Part shown: positions 36,501 to 49,400 of the stretch, piece after piece
Numbering within the stretch: position 1 is the first letter of the stretch
Layout of the letters: the number at the start of each line of letters is the position of its first letter
From: Malus domestica
Taxonomy: Eukaryota > Streptophyta > Magnoliopsida > Rosales > Rosaceae
NCBI RefSeq assembly: GCF_042453785.1
Contig: NC_091661.1
Span: 27,085,501 to 27,149,500 of the forward strand
DNA: 64,000 nucleotides
Direction: 5' to 3'
Position numbers and translations under genes: made by a program
The notes under the pieces: generated by a model
Databases searched by the model: none
What the model was told of the DNA's origin: nothing
What the model saw: the letters and a program-made list of their open reading frames with translations, nothing else

Positions 36501-37148
36501 TATGCATATTCTCATCCATCCATAGCGACCAGTACTGCACCAGAACCACATTGGACGTACTGGGGACTCTGCAGCACTATTTTCTTTTTAATCGAGAGCT
36601 GTGCGTGCCCAAAGAACGACAGGCTTTTTGCATATGCATCCGTGCAGGATGCAGCTGCTTCAATACATGCATGTACGTATATAACCCATCCATGAACCAA
36701 ACAAATAAAACAAATATTTTCCTAAAAATTACCCGAGTCTTGGTTTAATTATTACAAAATTCAGCTGTTAGGCTGCAGTTCTGTGCAATTTTTTGTATTG
36801 TCATGTTGCAATTTTTCTCTCGTTCTTTTCTGCTCCTTAATAATTAACAGATACGCATCCTTTCTTTTTCGAAATGGCTTTTGTGATCTTGGAATTTGAT
36901 GGGTCAATTTACTTCTCCAGTGTGGGACTACATGTCTTTTGAATAAGATCACTAACTTTTGAAGCTGTCACGACATCACGTAGTACTGTCTGTAGCAAAA
37001 GAAGCAGATTAAATTATTAATCCACTTTTTGCAAATTGCAGTTCTTGACTTGTAGTAGTGGATGTAGTCAAGGAGGAATCCTATTAGTAATTTAGTGCTA
37101 GCCTTTGCTTCGTCGTCCTCTTCAGCTTCTGCTAATAATTAGCTTTGG
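33566..37148. other. Gene-free region upstream of the NET4-like gene
   Basis: The NET4-like 5'UTR/promoter probably occupies the first 900 bp and includes an (AG)n run at 34157-34177. A (CAAAT)n run lies at about 33878-33901. A tRNA-like stretch around 33730-33830 (gattcaaac on the plus strand, taagcgctcttaacc) may be a SINE remnant. A (GT)n run lies at 36205-36226. I find no ORF with family resemblance. Confidence 0.5.
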
Positions 37149-37168
37149 TAATGGCAATATATAAATCA

Positions 37169-37333
37169 AGAGGTCGCACTTGGTGCGATGGCAAGTGCCT
37201 TCGTCCATGAGCGGTAGGTCTCGGGTTCGAGACTTGGGAGCAGCCTCTCCATAAATGGGGGTAAGGCTAGCCGATATTTACCTCTCCCAGACCCTGCTTA
37301 AAGCGGGAGACTTGTGCACTGGGTACGACCTTT
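37169..37333 (+). mobile_element. Au-like tRNA-derived SINE with 20-bp target duplication
   Basis: A 165-bp element with a tRNA-like head (cacttggtgcgatggcaagt as box A region, ggttcgagac as box B) and a tail ending gggtacgacctttt. It is flanked by a perfect 20-bp duplication, TAATGGCAATATATAAATCA (37149-37168 and 37334-37353). Head and tail match what I remember of the Au SINE family of rosaceous and other angiosperm genomes. The perfect flanks imply recent insertion. Confidence 0.9.
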
Positions 37334-37443
37334 TAATGGCAATATATAAATCATTGGTTTCAAACACATGGTATTGTGGAAGATCAAAGTTGCGCATATC
37401 GAATCTTATAAAATATATAAAATAATGTGACTTTGGATAATTT

Positions 37444-37618
37444 AAGAGAAATGCCAAGAAGATTCTTAAAAAAATGATTTTTCATAGATTTTTTGTCATT
37501 CCACAATTTATTGTCAATATTATGCCAATATTATAAAATAGTATGCCAAAAACATGACGCGGTAGAAAGTTTATAGAGAATTCTATTTTTAAGAGTCTCC
37601 TTGGTGAAATTTCAAATT
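37444..37618. mobile_element. MITE, family B copy
   Basis: Ends aagagaaatgccaagaagat and agagtctccttggtgaaatt are inverted complements, and the centre shares ccaatattataaaata and aaacatgac with the copy at 23183-23345. It has no coding capacity. Confidence 0.6.
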
Positions 37619-40252
37619 AAAGATGAAGGAGATGTTTTTTGCACTTCCATTTATTTATTCTTTCATTTTGTTCATTGGTTCTCCTTTAATTTGTTCAATC
37701 CAACAATTTAGAACAAAAGAAAAGAGTGCAGGCTAGAAGAAGAAAAATAAGTGCGGAAATCATTTCCTACTCGAAAAACTGTTTTACTACGAAAAGGCAA
37801 AACTCTTGCTTCAACAAATAATCACCACCTGGATTTGCAAGAGGCCAATACAAACGATGTAAATGTTTGCTTCAGAAAATGGAGAAGCAAAAACATTGTT
37901 GTCTGTCATATATATAATACAGAAACCGTGTTTCCAGTACTTAAATTAAAATCAAAGATCAAATAATGGCACTAATGTAGACGTTTTCATTGTCTCAATA
38001 TTCTTCAAAGTGGAAGTGGTCTTCTCAACCAACAAGTGGAAATAATAAAAATGCCAACGGACTTTAGCTGATACTCCTTGTCAGTTTCTAATTTAGAAGG
38101 GACAATTAGGAGGCATATCAAATCAAAAGATAAAAACTGCCCAACAAAACTTCACTTCCTGTGATGAAACCGTATCCTCGCCGGATCCTCTTTGTGAGGA
38201 TTCCAGCGATTCGTCAATTTTGTTCGTTTATTGTACATGGTGTGATTAGAAATTTTTTAAAATATTTTTATTTAAAATTAAACACGAACAATACTTAACA
38301 AAAACTGACTGTATGATGTACGATGAACGGACACGATGAACGGATCCTCACCAAACAAATCCAAAGAGGATCCTGTTGGTCATGTGATATGATTAATGTC
38401 TTCCAAGTACACCTATATTGCCAGTCCCATATCAACTTAAACCGCCACCAATTCTGATATTCAAAGACTCTATCATTAAGAAGCAATTGTTATTTAGGTA
38501 TTGTGAATCAAATATAATTGTCGCACGTTAAAGATGAGACTGTCCATGGATTAATATCAAAGTGAAACGACTCATTCAAAAAATTGATTCTAGTAGTGTC
38601 CAATTGCACCAGTACCTTTTGACCACATGAACGGTAAAGTTGGAGTTCAATATTAGTGCAATTGGAAAAGAGTTGAACGACTTGAACCCAACAATTGAAT
38701 ATAAAGTAAATTGTCACAATAAAAGTCTTTTGTGTACAATATGTATATATGACAGCTACACTTAATTAAAATATATCTCCCTTGCTTCCATGACTCTTTT
38801 TTCATGTCCCTTCCACTTGTATTTAGCATTATTTTCTATGCATTGCATTGTAAATAGACTATCTTTTTACTACTTAAATAGCTCAAATGGGACTCAATTT
38901 TTCTGATCAACTTGTAGTTGACATCGCTCAGCTGGCAGTTATATGCTCCCATCGCCAAGGCTCCCTTTTCCAAAGATAAAAGATCAGAAAAAAGAGAGAG
39001 GTAGATGCTCTGTTCACTGTCGCAATTTTCATAAAAAAAAGGATGAAAACTGGAAAGACACTAGTGTAATTGCTCAATCATGATCCATCTTTTAGCCTTT
39101 TTTTAGCTAATCTTTTTCATTCCCTAAAAATTCCTAACTTTCTGGAGGCTCAAACAGTCAACTGGGTCATTCACTATTCACTATGATTATTTACCTTGGG
39201 TATAGTTTTTTCACACCAATTATGCTTTTGGTAAAATTCGTTAAAATTTTGAGTGCAATGGAGGATGCAAGAATAGATAGATAAATGAGGTAAACAGTAG
39301 ATTTCAGGTCGAGATTCTCTCCGAATTTTATCATCCAGACTCTAAAGACAAATAATATGAACTACTCAATTGAATTTGACGGTCACCATTAATTTATTAC
39401 AGTGGCTCACTTGACACAAATTAAGAGCTCTAATCTCTCTTTCATATATAAACTAAAGGTTAAATTTCTTTATCGTCAGGCTTTAAAAATAAACATCCAA
39501 AGAGGATTCAAATTCCACGAACTTTAATTTTCCTCATTACACGGTTGAGAAATTTTTTTTTGCCAAGTGTATCCAAGTCAATTCGGAAAGAAGGAAAAAT
39601 AATAATAATTAGGGGCAAACAACTGGCTTATTAATTTGAGTCAGATAATCATTGACAAATAGAAAAGTCCCAGCATATCGTTGGCCTACAATATATGGAT
39701 AATACAACAAGGAAATGATATTTAATAACCGACTATTTTATTTTTATTTTTATAAACCGTAGAAGGAGGTACAAACGTTCTTGCTGCTGTATGCGATGAC
39801 AGAGTCTCCATTTTCAAAGATATCTTTTTGTTAGGAGTGCCATATTATTTATTTCAAACATGTCTAGCATATGAGTGCAGCATACGAAAAGCTGCGTTGA
39901 AGTGACTCCACATGGTGCCAAGTGGCATGCGACTTTGATCCAATTTGATTCATTGGTGATGCTTGTTGCTTGGCAATGTAGTCGACCTGCATAAAATGGA
40001 GTTGAGAATGGAGATAAGGGACAGTGTTTCATTTGGCATCGTATGATTAGTTTGGAGCACTGTTATCTTGGCGTTTCCGTTTTATAGAAGTCATTATCTT
40101 ATGTAACTCATTATCCCTGGTAATAAATGATTCACATTCTGCATCATCAAGCTGTATATCCTTTACCTTAATTAATATTTGACTTTGCGCATGATTAGAA
40201 TAAAAGCAAAACTCATGACAAGTGCAGAAAATTAAACCATTTCAACTGCATG
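37619..40252. other. Gene-free region upstream of MES17-like gene, with one MITE-like repeat
   Basis: Around 38175-38375 a stretch begins ggatcctctttgtgaggatt and closes with the near-complement aatccaaagaggatcctg, so it is probably another MITE. The rest is AT-rich with no ORF, RNA gene or family match that I can support. Confidence 0.4.
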
Positions 40253-40260
40253 TATATATA
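40253..40260 (+). promoter_or_regulatory. TATA box of the MES17-like gene
   Basis: TATATATA, followed by gagagacaag, lies 75 bp upstream of the ATG at 40335. The spacing allows a 5'UTR of about 40-50 nt. Confidence 0.55.
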
Positions 40261-40334
40261 GAGAGACAAGCGGGGCTCTGGGAAAGAGGAAAATAAAAGA
40301 GCTTTGGAGCAGTGGCTTTTGGGAAGCAGAAAGC

Positions 40335-42576
40335 ATGGTAGAGGATAAGGCTACGGAAGAAACCATGGTAGATGAGGAGAAGGAAATATCATCAGAACCC
40401 TTGAAGGCTACTACTCACTTTGTGCTGGTCCATGGCATAAGTCACGGGGCATGGTGTTGGTACAAAATCCGGTGTCTCATGGAGAGTTCTGGCTTCAAAG
40501 TTTCGTGTGTCGATCTGAAGAGCGCCGGCCTCGATCAATCCGATGCAAATTCAGTCCTTTCTTTTGATGATTACAACAAGCCACTCCTGGACTTGCTGTC
40601 TGCCCTCCCTGAGAATGAAAAGGTCTTTTATTTGGTTCACTAATCATGATTAATTATTTTTTTGTTTAATTATTGGAAACATGATTGGGGTTGTTTTGTC
40701 TACTTGATTAATATTTTCTGTGCAGGTAATTCTGGTGGGACACAGTGCTGGAGGGCTGAATGTAACTCAGGCCACTCTCAAGTTCCCAAAGAAAATTCTC
40801 TTAGCAGTCTATGTTGCAGCGACAATGCTCAAACTTGGGTTCTCCAGTGATCAAGATTTTAAAGATGTAATATATTTTTTTAATTCCTACTTAATTCCTC
40901 TTTTAATTAAACTATATTTTTATTATGATTTAATTTGAATTTAACATGGGAATTAAACTGTGAGTAAGCAGTCATGCATGACAGGTTGAATACAATTTTG
41001 ATTGGAAATTAGTCTGGTCTGCTGTAGTTTGTAAGATCCCAATGTTGGTAATGGCTGCCAACTGCAATAAAAAACAAAATGGTTGTTCGGCCTTAATTAT
41101 CTCCTAAGAAATAATTAAATAATTAATTACACCATTAGTCTTTGAAGCACATTTGGTGAGGAAACAAACCCAAAGTTGGTATTGTGGAAACTTATTAAAT
41201 TTTGATTACAAAGTCATTAGTACTTTTCAATTTTTTTTATTCTATCACAAACAATGCATAGCAATCTTATATTCAAATTAGGGCATCATGTTTCCAATCA
41301 AGCCCAAATGATTGAGATGGGGCCAATTACTTTTTTTTTTATTTTTTTTTACAAGTAATAACGGATGTAGAAAAATCGAATTCTGAAGTTCAGTTTCAAC
41401 GATGAATACTCTTAATTAGTTAACTGAGTTCCAAGTCTTTATAATTAATTAATTTATTGATAATAATGTTTGTTTGAAACAGGGGGTGCCAGATTTATCT
41501 GAGTTTGGTGATGTGTATGAGTTAGGGTTTGGATTGGGATCTGATAAACCTCCAACAAGCGCCATTGTCAAGAAAGAATTCCAACGCAAAATCTCATACC
41601 AATTGAGTCCTCAAGAGGTATAAATAATATAAACCAATAATTCTATCACAAGTGGATTGAATAATAGGTTGTGCCAGCCTTTTCTTTCTTCTTTTAGTGG
41701 TGGGCTCTTGGCAATTTGTGTTAGTCCTTTGCTTTGCTTTTGAAGCAAATTGGATGGTCTTGAACTTGTGCATCAGCATCCTTCACATGATGAATTCCAA
41801 TATGTGCATGAATTACTTTTTTTTATTTTATATATTTTTTTATAGACTGACGTGTTGAGAAAAATTCTTTTATTCGATCTTTTGTTGTTGTTAATTTTGT
41901 CTAATTTATTGACATGGTAAAATCTTAACATGTAGAATCATCATGAAGAGCTTAGATTACTTTAGGTTTTGAGTATGGTTAATTCTTTTGGGTTTAGCTA
42001 GGTTAGTTTTTAGTTTGTTCCACATTCCTAAAAGATAATACGTCATGTACAAAATCGCCCTTCACATGATCCTTCACATGATTGATGTACTTGCATTCAA
42101 GTTTTAGTTCATCTTAATTAGTATAACATAAACATGTTAGGATTTTCCTATCGATCGTCCATGCACTCGTGTTGATTTCTTCTTGTTGATAAAACGAGAG
42201 TCCTACTACGATTAACCGTCAAAGCATGGACTGTCGGTAGCATATGCAGCTCATGCACGCAGGTTAATAATAATATCATCCCGATTTTCCACAGGATTCG
42301 ACGCTAGCTGCTATGCTTTTGAGGCCAGGACCGCTCTTGGCAATAACGTCAGCCCGTTTCGCAGAGGACAGCATCGTTGACAAAGTGCCGCGAGTTTACT
42401 TTAGAACGCTGCATGACCATGTCATAAACCCAGGGCAACAAGAAGCTATGGTAAAGAGGTGGCCACCGTCGGAGGTCTATGTTTTGGATAGTGATCACAG
42501 CCCCATGTTCTCCACCCCATTTTTGCTGTTTGGCTTCCTTGTAAAAGCAGCGGCTTCTTTTGGTGGACTTAAATAG
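40335..42576 (+). CDS. MES17: Methylesterase, MES17-like alpha/beta hydrolase, 281 aa
   Basis: Four exons, 40335-40622, 40726-40866, 41483-41617 and 42295-42576, are all phase 0 and give 282 codons including the stop. The product is a SABP2/MES-family esterase. It has the oxyanion block HFVLVHGISHGAWCWYKI, nucleophile Ser in GHSAGG (exon 2), an acid residue in RTLHDHVI and the catalytic His in DSDHSPMFS (exon 4), so the triad is complete. Residues such as GVPDLSEFGDVYELGFGLG and the end VLFGFLVKAA-type match Arabidopsis MES17 (At3g10870), which hydrolyses methyl-indole-3-acetate. Substrate is inferred by similarity. The 40-residue acidic N-terminal extension is also a MES17 trait. The exon 1 donor (gtcttt) is weak but fits the reading frame and the family. 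Confidence 0.9.
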
Positions 42577-42838
42577 TAGCCAGGACTAGGAGCCTGGATT
42601 TTTCATAGTTAATTGGATTTTTTTTTTAAATAACATAGGGGAATAAGAACATTTAAATTTCACCAATTGGATGTGTGGGAACAAAGTTGTAATAAAATGA
42701 TTGTGCATGGTAAACATGAATTTATGTTTTTTATTTTGGGTATAATTAGTATATGAATTATTTGGATACATCTTTGGAGTATGAGACATTTCCAATACAT
42801 AATTGCTTTTGTTTTTGTTGGTCATTTAAAGTTGAGAA

Positions 42839-43202
42839 ATGAGAATGAGTAAACTATCTGCTAATATCATCGAGTTTTTATATCTTGGTTGTGGTTCTGT
42901 GTTGCAAGCTGAGTTAGGAACGATTTTACATGGATTAAGAGTGGCTTCTCTACATAGTTGGTTTCCTCTTATTATTGAGTCTGATTTTAAAAATACAGGA
43001 GATATGTTTGGTGAGTTAGCTTGCGATCCTCAGCATCCTCACTTTAACTTGGTGGCTTCTTGGAAATCTTTAATGCATGATGGCAGATGTAGGATTCAAC
43101 ACACTTGGGAACTTGGAAATCTTTAATGCATGATGGCAGATGTAGGATTCAACACACTTGGGAAGGGAACTATGTTGCGGATAAATTAATTAGCAGGAAT
43201 TG
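42839..43202 (+). pseudogene. LINE RNase H domain remnant, 5' portion
   Basis: The frame encodes an RVT_3-type RNase H piece as found at the C-terminus of plant LINE ORF2 (QAELGTILHGLRVA, LIIESDFKN, then NYVADKLISRN in a shifted frame). A 53-bp tandem duplication (43059-43111 and 43112-43164) breaks the frame. The reading resumes after a nested LTR element at 44795 and ends at 44889 with sequence typical of LINE ORF2 ends (HIFEAPPHSVGGL). Confidence 0.75.
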
Positions 43203-44794
43203 TGTTGGAAAATATTAGTATTTTGATTTATTTGAATGTTTGGTTTACGAGCTTAGTCCGTTAGCATTAGGGTTATGATTTCTTACTCTTTAGGATCATG
43301 GTTAGTTTATTATAAATAACATGTTTGTTATTCAGTCGAGAACATGTTAGTCACGATGTAGCCTCTGATGATTTTGTAGCCGTTTCGGCATTCTTAGTTT
43401 GTTTAATAATATTCTTACCATTTTGTAGTTTTGTTTGTTGTACATTCTCATATTTAACTTGGTTATTATTCGGGATTATATCGACTTCTCTTCGTTATCA
43501 GTGTTTGTCATTGTTTATTTTTCCAGTTTCGATTCGTGGAATATTTTGTTTTTTGGTTGTCATTCATAGTCGAAAAAGATAAAAAAAAAAAAAAAAGAAG
43601 AAAAAAAGAGGACGTTTCTGGAATTGAAGTTTGGACCTGTGCCGACGCTGGATCGAGTCGATCCATCCTCTGCTATTGTTCCTGTATACGCTGTTGCCTG
43701 TAATCCCGACCAATATCCGCTGCCGTGCTGAACCCACCACCAGCCATCAGCCTTCGTACCAGGCCTGCCCCCTTCGTCCGTATGTGAACCATTCCACATA
43801 CGCCATCGTTGCACCACTGTACCCATTGTATGCACACCTCCGTTGAATCCACTGCACTCGCAATTGTATTGTTAGTTCTGGAGAAAACCACTGCCCAGAA
43901 AGAAAGGTTGAAGGGAAGAAGAAAAGAAAACCGACGAAAAGAAAAGAAAAAAAAAAGGACAAAAAAAAAAAGAAGATCTTTTAGGTTGTTTGTTTTAGGC
44001 CCACACGGGCAAAGAATAAAAAATGGTTAAGTTTGTTTTAGGCCCACACAAGTTGTTGGCTTTGTTTTGAAGTTGAGAGTTTTAACAAAACACTTTATTT
44101 ACTGTTTACTTTTAACGAAAAATCACATTTTTACTTTTCTCTAGTACTATTCATTACACATTTTTTTGTCTCTTTTCATTAAAACTAAAGTTTTTTTGGA
44201 CTTTTCGTTAGTTTTCCTTTTGAAGTTTGGGGTATCTGCCGTTGTCTTTCGTAATGAATTCTCGAGTGTTCGGAATGTTGACCACTTGAGTGATAGTTGC
44301 CAGAATTTTTTGGCATTGTTCGTTTGTTGGTACAATTGAGATATGAATATCTCATCCGTTTAGTGACAGGGAGCACTCATGTGCTTTATTTTCATACTCA
44401 CATATTAGCATGTAAGAATCGGAATCACTTTGCAAGTTAAGTCAAGTTTGCATGTCTGCCAGTCCGCCTAAAGAAGCCAATTCGCATTTGCTTGTTTGCA
44501 AACCCATATCGTATACCGCCATGAGTTTGACCGGGGATGTTGGAAAATATTAGTATTTTGGTTTATTTGAATGTTTGTTTTTCTGGGCTTAGCTCGTTAA
44601 CATTAGGGTTTTGATTTCTTACCTTTTTGGATTAGGGTTAGTTTATTATAAATAGCATGTTTGTTATTTAGGCGAGAACATGTTAGTCATGATGTAGCAT
44701 TTTGGGATTTTGTAGCCGTTTCAGCATTCTCAATTTGTTTAATAATATTCTTATTATTTTGTAGTTTTGTTCGTTGCACACTGATATTCAACTC
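43203..44794 (+). mobile_element. Small non-coding LTR element (TRIM/LARD-like) nested in the LINE remnant
   Basis: Two direct repeats of equal length, 257 bp (43203-43459 and 44538-44794), both start TGTTGGAAAATATTAG. The sequence right after the first begins TGG (tggttattattcggg), as a tRNA primer site would, and a short purine stretch (ccgggga) precedes the second. Flanks share ATTG (43199-43202 and 44795-44798). The 1.08-kb interior has no retroviral-type ORF. It contains C-rich sequence with no recognisable product and a family A MITE at 44078-44232. The LTRs differ at many positions, so the insertion is old. Confidence 0.65.
44078..44232 (+). mobile_element. MITE, family A copy inside the nested LTR element
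   Basis: It shares the word order tttaacgaaaaatcac, tagtactattcattacac, aaaactaaagtttt and cttttcgttagttttcc with the other family A copies. A third nesting level: MITE within LTR element within LINE. Confidence 0.55.
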
Positions 44795-46199
44795 ATTGGT
44801 CCTTCTTTGGAGTATGGTTGTCATATTTTTGAGGCTCCTCCCCATAGTGTTGGTGGTTTGGTTCAGGGAGATTTATCGGGAGTTACTAGACCAAAATTTG
44901 ATTAGTTGTTTTAGTTTTTGGTGGCTTTAGGTTTGTACTAAAAAAATGCACGCATCGTATGATGCAGTTATATACGATAACAATTGTATATAATTTTGGA
45001 AATTTTTGAAGATTTATCTCTATTAAAAATCGTCCACAATCAAAATTGATCTAAAATTTGAGGAATTTTTTTGAAATAACGTCACATTGACATCTCCTTT
45101 TTCGATAAATCAGAAAGACAGTGAGAAAAATGTGATCTAACATGAAAACTATAAACCTTATCGAAAAGGAGACCTTTTTAGGATACACAAATCGCACGAA
45201 ATATCTCTAAACCATTACTATTTCAGCTTCTGGAACTTTATCTTTGCTAACAATGGCAGCACTAGCTTCAACTGCCTTCTCATATGCACTAACGGCTGTC
45301 ACACCATTGCCTCCAAAATCATTGTCCTCCCCCGAAACCTCCTTAAGTGACCGGCCCTTTGTCTCCGGCACCAAGAAACTGAAGAAGAATCCGATCAAAT
45401 TATTCACAGCAAGCGCCTGGATCGCCCTTTGCACCCCTTCAACCTCATGAGTGTAATTCTGCAGCACAAATGCAGCAAGTATAGCCCCCGCTTTGCCCGC
45501 GGCCGCTGACACCTCGTGGCATGTGAACCAAAATCTAGCCGGGAAAAGCTCGGCTGACACGATGGAAGCCGTACTGTTGGGTCCAAAGTTTGCAAAAAAA
45601 AAATGCCAGCCCATATAACAAAGTGAACAATTTGGTGTGACCCTTGCAGAACTCAAAGGTGGAGTTTTTATCTCACACTCCTCTCCCCTAAGATTTCCGT
45701 ACTGAAACCCTAGAACTCCCATGAAAATCGACATCAGTACAAACCCCCGAGCTGGATGGTTTTCTTCCAAGCTTGTCAATTGTGAACACAGTAAACCAGT
45801 AACCGGGGAACCGTGGCAAAAAGTGCTACTAGCAGCATTGCTCTGGAGAGCTTGTAGACTTCTTCAATTGCATTCATTGCCGAAGCCCTAGGTAAAAGTC
45901 CAATTGTTGAGAGAACTTGTCCCACTACTGCACGTGGGTACAATATTCCTTGTCAGCAGACTACCACATGGTTTCGACTCCTGTGCTCTGATGTGTTGCA
46001 GCATGGGCAGCAAGCACGCCACCTTTACCACATTTGTTTATTGCATGCATTTGTTTAAATGCATGCGTGTGTGTAAGATGTATATAAAACAAACTGCCAT
46101 TACAGCAGTCAATGAATCAATACACAACCAAATATTAAACTTAATATGGTATCAGAGCACAGATAATCCTTTGCTCTGCTCTGCCTTCACTCTTCCGCT

Positions 46200-46475
46200 G
46201 CTATACTGTGTACAGCCACAACCTGCTGCAAGCTGCACACTCGCTGCACACTCACTGCAAGCTGCATACTCGCTGCCTTGCCAAGCTACTACACAGCCAT
46301 CGTCGCTGCACACTCACTGCAAGCTGCACACTCGCTGCACACTCACTGCAAGCTGCATACTCTCTGCCTTGCCAAGCTACTACATAGCCATCGTCGTTGC
46401 TCTACCTGCTAGCCATTAAGCACAGCCGCAGAGCACTGCCATTAAGCACAGCCGCAGAGCACTGCCAAGCACAGC
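46200..46475 (+). repeat. Tandem repeats in the Copia leader
   Basis: Units built on ctgcaagctgcacactcgct and ccttgccaagctactaca repeat two to three times, followed by two copies of the roughly 27-bp unit starting ttaagcacagccgcagagc. They fill the space between primer site and ORF. The spurious ORFs here are low-complexity. Confidence 0.8.
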
Positions 46476-46489
46476 CACTGCCTGCCGAC

Positions 46490-49400
46490 ATGGCAACTGA
46501 CTCTTCCAGCAAACACACCATGGCTCTCACTTCCGAGCAATATCACAACCTGCTTGCACTCCTTGATAAGAGCCAATCCAACTCCACATCTAATCATGTC
46601 GGTACCACCTCTACTATGAATAATTTGTCAGATAGAGTTTTTTGTGCTTCTGCTCTCAATAAGGGAAGAAACTGGATTTTCGATACAGGCGCCACAGACC
46701 ACATGGTCTACTCACCAAGCTTAATGACCACAAGTGTTCCGGTATACAATCGACAAGTGCACTTACCCAATCATGCACTTGCCGATGTCACACACATTGG
46801 CACAGTTCATCTCTCGAATGATCTCATCCTTCACAACGTGCTTTGTGTTCCATCATTTAAACTGAATTTAATTTCTGTCAGCAAACTCACTAATACCTCC
46901 TCTTGCTTTGTCATCTTCACTGATAAAATGTGTCTACTTCAGGGCCAACGATCGGGGAAGATGATTGGGACGGGAACTGAACGAGAAGGACTCTACTACC
47001 TTGATAATGTGATGAAAACCAGGTGCAATTCAGCGTCAATTGTTGCCTCTTCTTCTTCTCAGCTTTGGCATCAACGCCTTGGCCATCTTTCCAACACGAC
47101 CTTACGGCATCTCTCTACTTGCATTAAAAATTTGAATTTTTGTAGCATTGATGATTGTTTGATCTGTCCATTAGCCAAACAAACACGTGCTCCTTTTCCT
47201 TTGAGTTCTATCACCACAAAGGCTCCTTTTGAGTTAATTCATGTTGACATTTGGGGAGGTTACCATTTTCCCACTATCACAGGGGCACAATATTTCTTAA
47301 CTATTGTGGATGATTTCTCAAGATGCACATGGGTTTATTTAATGAATCACAAATCAGATGCACGATCTTATCTCATCACTTTCATCCACCTTGTTGAAAC
47401 ACAATTTTCCACACGAGTCAAGGTTCTTCGTAGTGATAACGGTCCAGAATTTTTAATGACCCAATTTTTTTCAGATAAGGGGATTCTCCATCAAACAAGT
47501 TGTGTCTCTACTCCCCAACAAAACGGGGTAGCAGAGCGCAAACACCGCCACTTACTCAATGTTGCTAGAGCCTTACTTTTTCAATCTCATCTTCCTAAGA
47601 AATTTTGGGGTGACGCAATCCTCACTGCCACTTATCTCATAAATAGGACTCCCACTCCTCTTCTTCAAGGCAAATCACCCTATGAAATACTTCACCACAA
47701 ACAGCCAGCGTATGCACATTTGCGAGTGTTTGGTTGCTTATGTTTTTCTTCCACCCACCACCATCGTCCCACAAAATTTGATGCAAGAGCCACACGGTGT
47801 CTTTTTCTTGGGTATCCATATGGCACAAAGGGATATCGAGTTTACGACCTTCACACGGGTAAAATCTTTATCTCCCGTGATGTTATTTTCCATGAACATG
47901 TGTTCCCTTTTTCATCTTCTGCTGCAGTTTCACCACTTGTGTTTCCACATACTCAAGATACTGCCTGTGATGATCCCATCATTCATCCGTCCATTCTACT
48001 GGAGCAGGATTCCGTCGATCCATCCTCTTCTTCGCCGGTGAGTCCTGTTTCGGTTTCATCTCCTTTTCTTTCCACATCACCACCTCGTCTTAAACGACCC
48101 ACTCATGCACCTGATTATCTTCAACAATATCACATCGACATCAACCTCCCTTCTCGGTCTGTCCCTTCATCTCACTCGGCGTTGACCAAAGTACCAGGTA
48201 CTCCTTACCCTTTGTCTGATGTCCTCACATACGATCGTTTATCTGCTCGACATCGTGCTTTCACCACTTCCATTTCAGCTGCCATAGAACCCAGCTCATT
48301 CTCACAGGCTATACGCGACCCTCACTGGCGTTTAGCCATGGAAGAAGAACTGGCAGCCCTTGCTGCGAATAGGACATGGTCTCTGCAACCATTGCCCCCT
48401 GGCAAGAAGCCGGTTGGATGTAAGTGGGTTTACAAAATCAAATTTTGATCCGATGGATCCATTGAGAGATATAAAGCACGCTTGGTTGCCAAAGGTTATA
48501 GCCAAATTGAAGGCTTAGACTATCGAGAGACCTTTGCTCCGGTTGCAAAATTGACTACAGTTCGTCTACTCCTTGCTGTTGCCTCGGTCCAACAATGGCA
48601 CCTCCACCAGCTTGATGTTAATAATGCTTTCCTCCATGGTGATCTTGAAGAAGATGTCTACATGTCCTTGCCTCCTGGTTTCAGACGAAAGGGGGAGACA
48701 CGAGTTTGTAAACTTCATAAATCTTTGTATGGGCTTAAGCAAGCCTCTCGTCAATGGTTTATCAAACTCTCTTGTGCTCTTAGAAAGGCCGGTTATCAAC
48801 AATCCAAGGCAGATTATTCATTGTTCGTCCGAAACCATGATGGTAAATTCACTGCCCTCCTTGTCTATGTTGATGATATTATCTTGGCAGGAAATAACAT
48901 ACAAGCAATTGAAGATACCAAGTCTTTTCTTATGAAGCAATTCAAGTTGAAAGACCTTGGCCAATTAAAATATTTCTTGGGCATTGAAATTGCTCGCTCT
49001 AGCAAGGGGATCACCCTCTCACAGCGAAAATATGCCCTTGAAATACTTGAGGATGCAGGTCATCTTGGCGCAAAACCAGCCACCTCTCCTATGGAGCAAA
49101 ACTTATCACTCAGAAAGGACGAAGGACAATGGGTTACTGATCCTTCCTCTTATCGACGACTTGTTGGGAGACTAATCTACCTGACAATCACGCGCCCTGA
49201 TTTGGTGTATGCTGTCCACATTCTTAGTCAATTTATGGAGAAGCCTCGAACTCCACACTTGGAGGCAGCCCAGCGAGTCTTACGATACGTTAAGCACACA
49301 CCAGGGCAAGGTATTTTCCTTTCTGCAAGAAGTCCAATTCAATTGAATGCCTTTTGTGATGCGGATTGGGCCAGATGTCGAGACACACGACGTTCTACCA

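Noticed and set aside
37169-37333. A genuine tRNA gene
   Set aside because: Box A/B-like words are present, but there is no cloverleaf with paired acceptor stem and the sequence has a SINE tail and 20-bp target duplication.
43203-44794. Two independent solo LTRs
   Set aside because: Equal length, same orientation, a TGG primer-like site after the first, and the host LINE reading resuming right after the second favour one element.
45904-46419. 171-residue open frame starting [12 protein letters not shown] at the Copia 5' LTR (and its twin at 49828)
   Set aside because: It is the LTR and leader read through; the same frame starts in both LTRs and has low-complexity Cys/Leu/Ala-rich sequence. 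No domain.
46200-46475. CRISPR-like array of short repeats
   Set aside because: Plant nuclear DNA; these are imperfect head-to-tail repeats without unique equal-length spacers, located in a retrotransposon leader.
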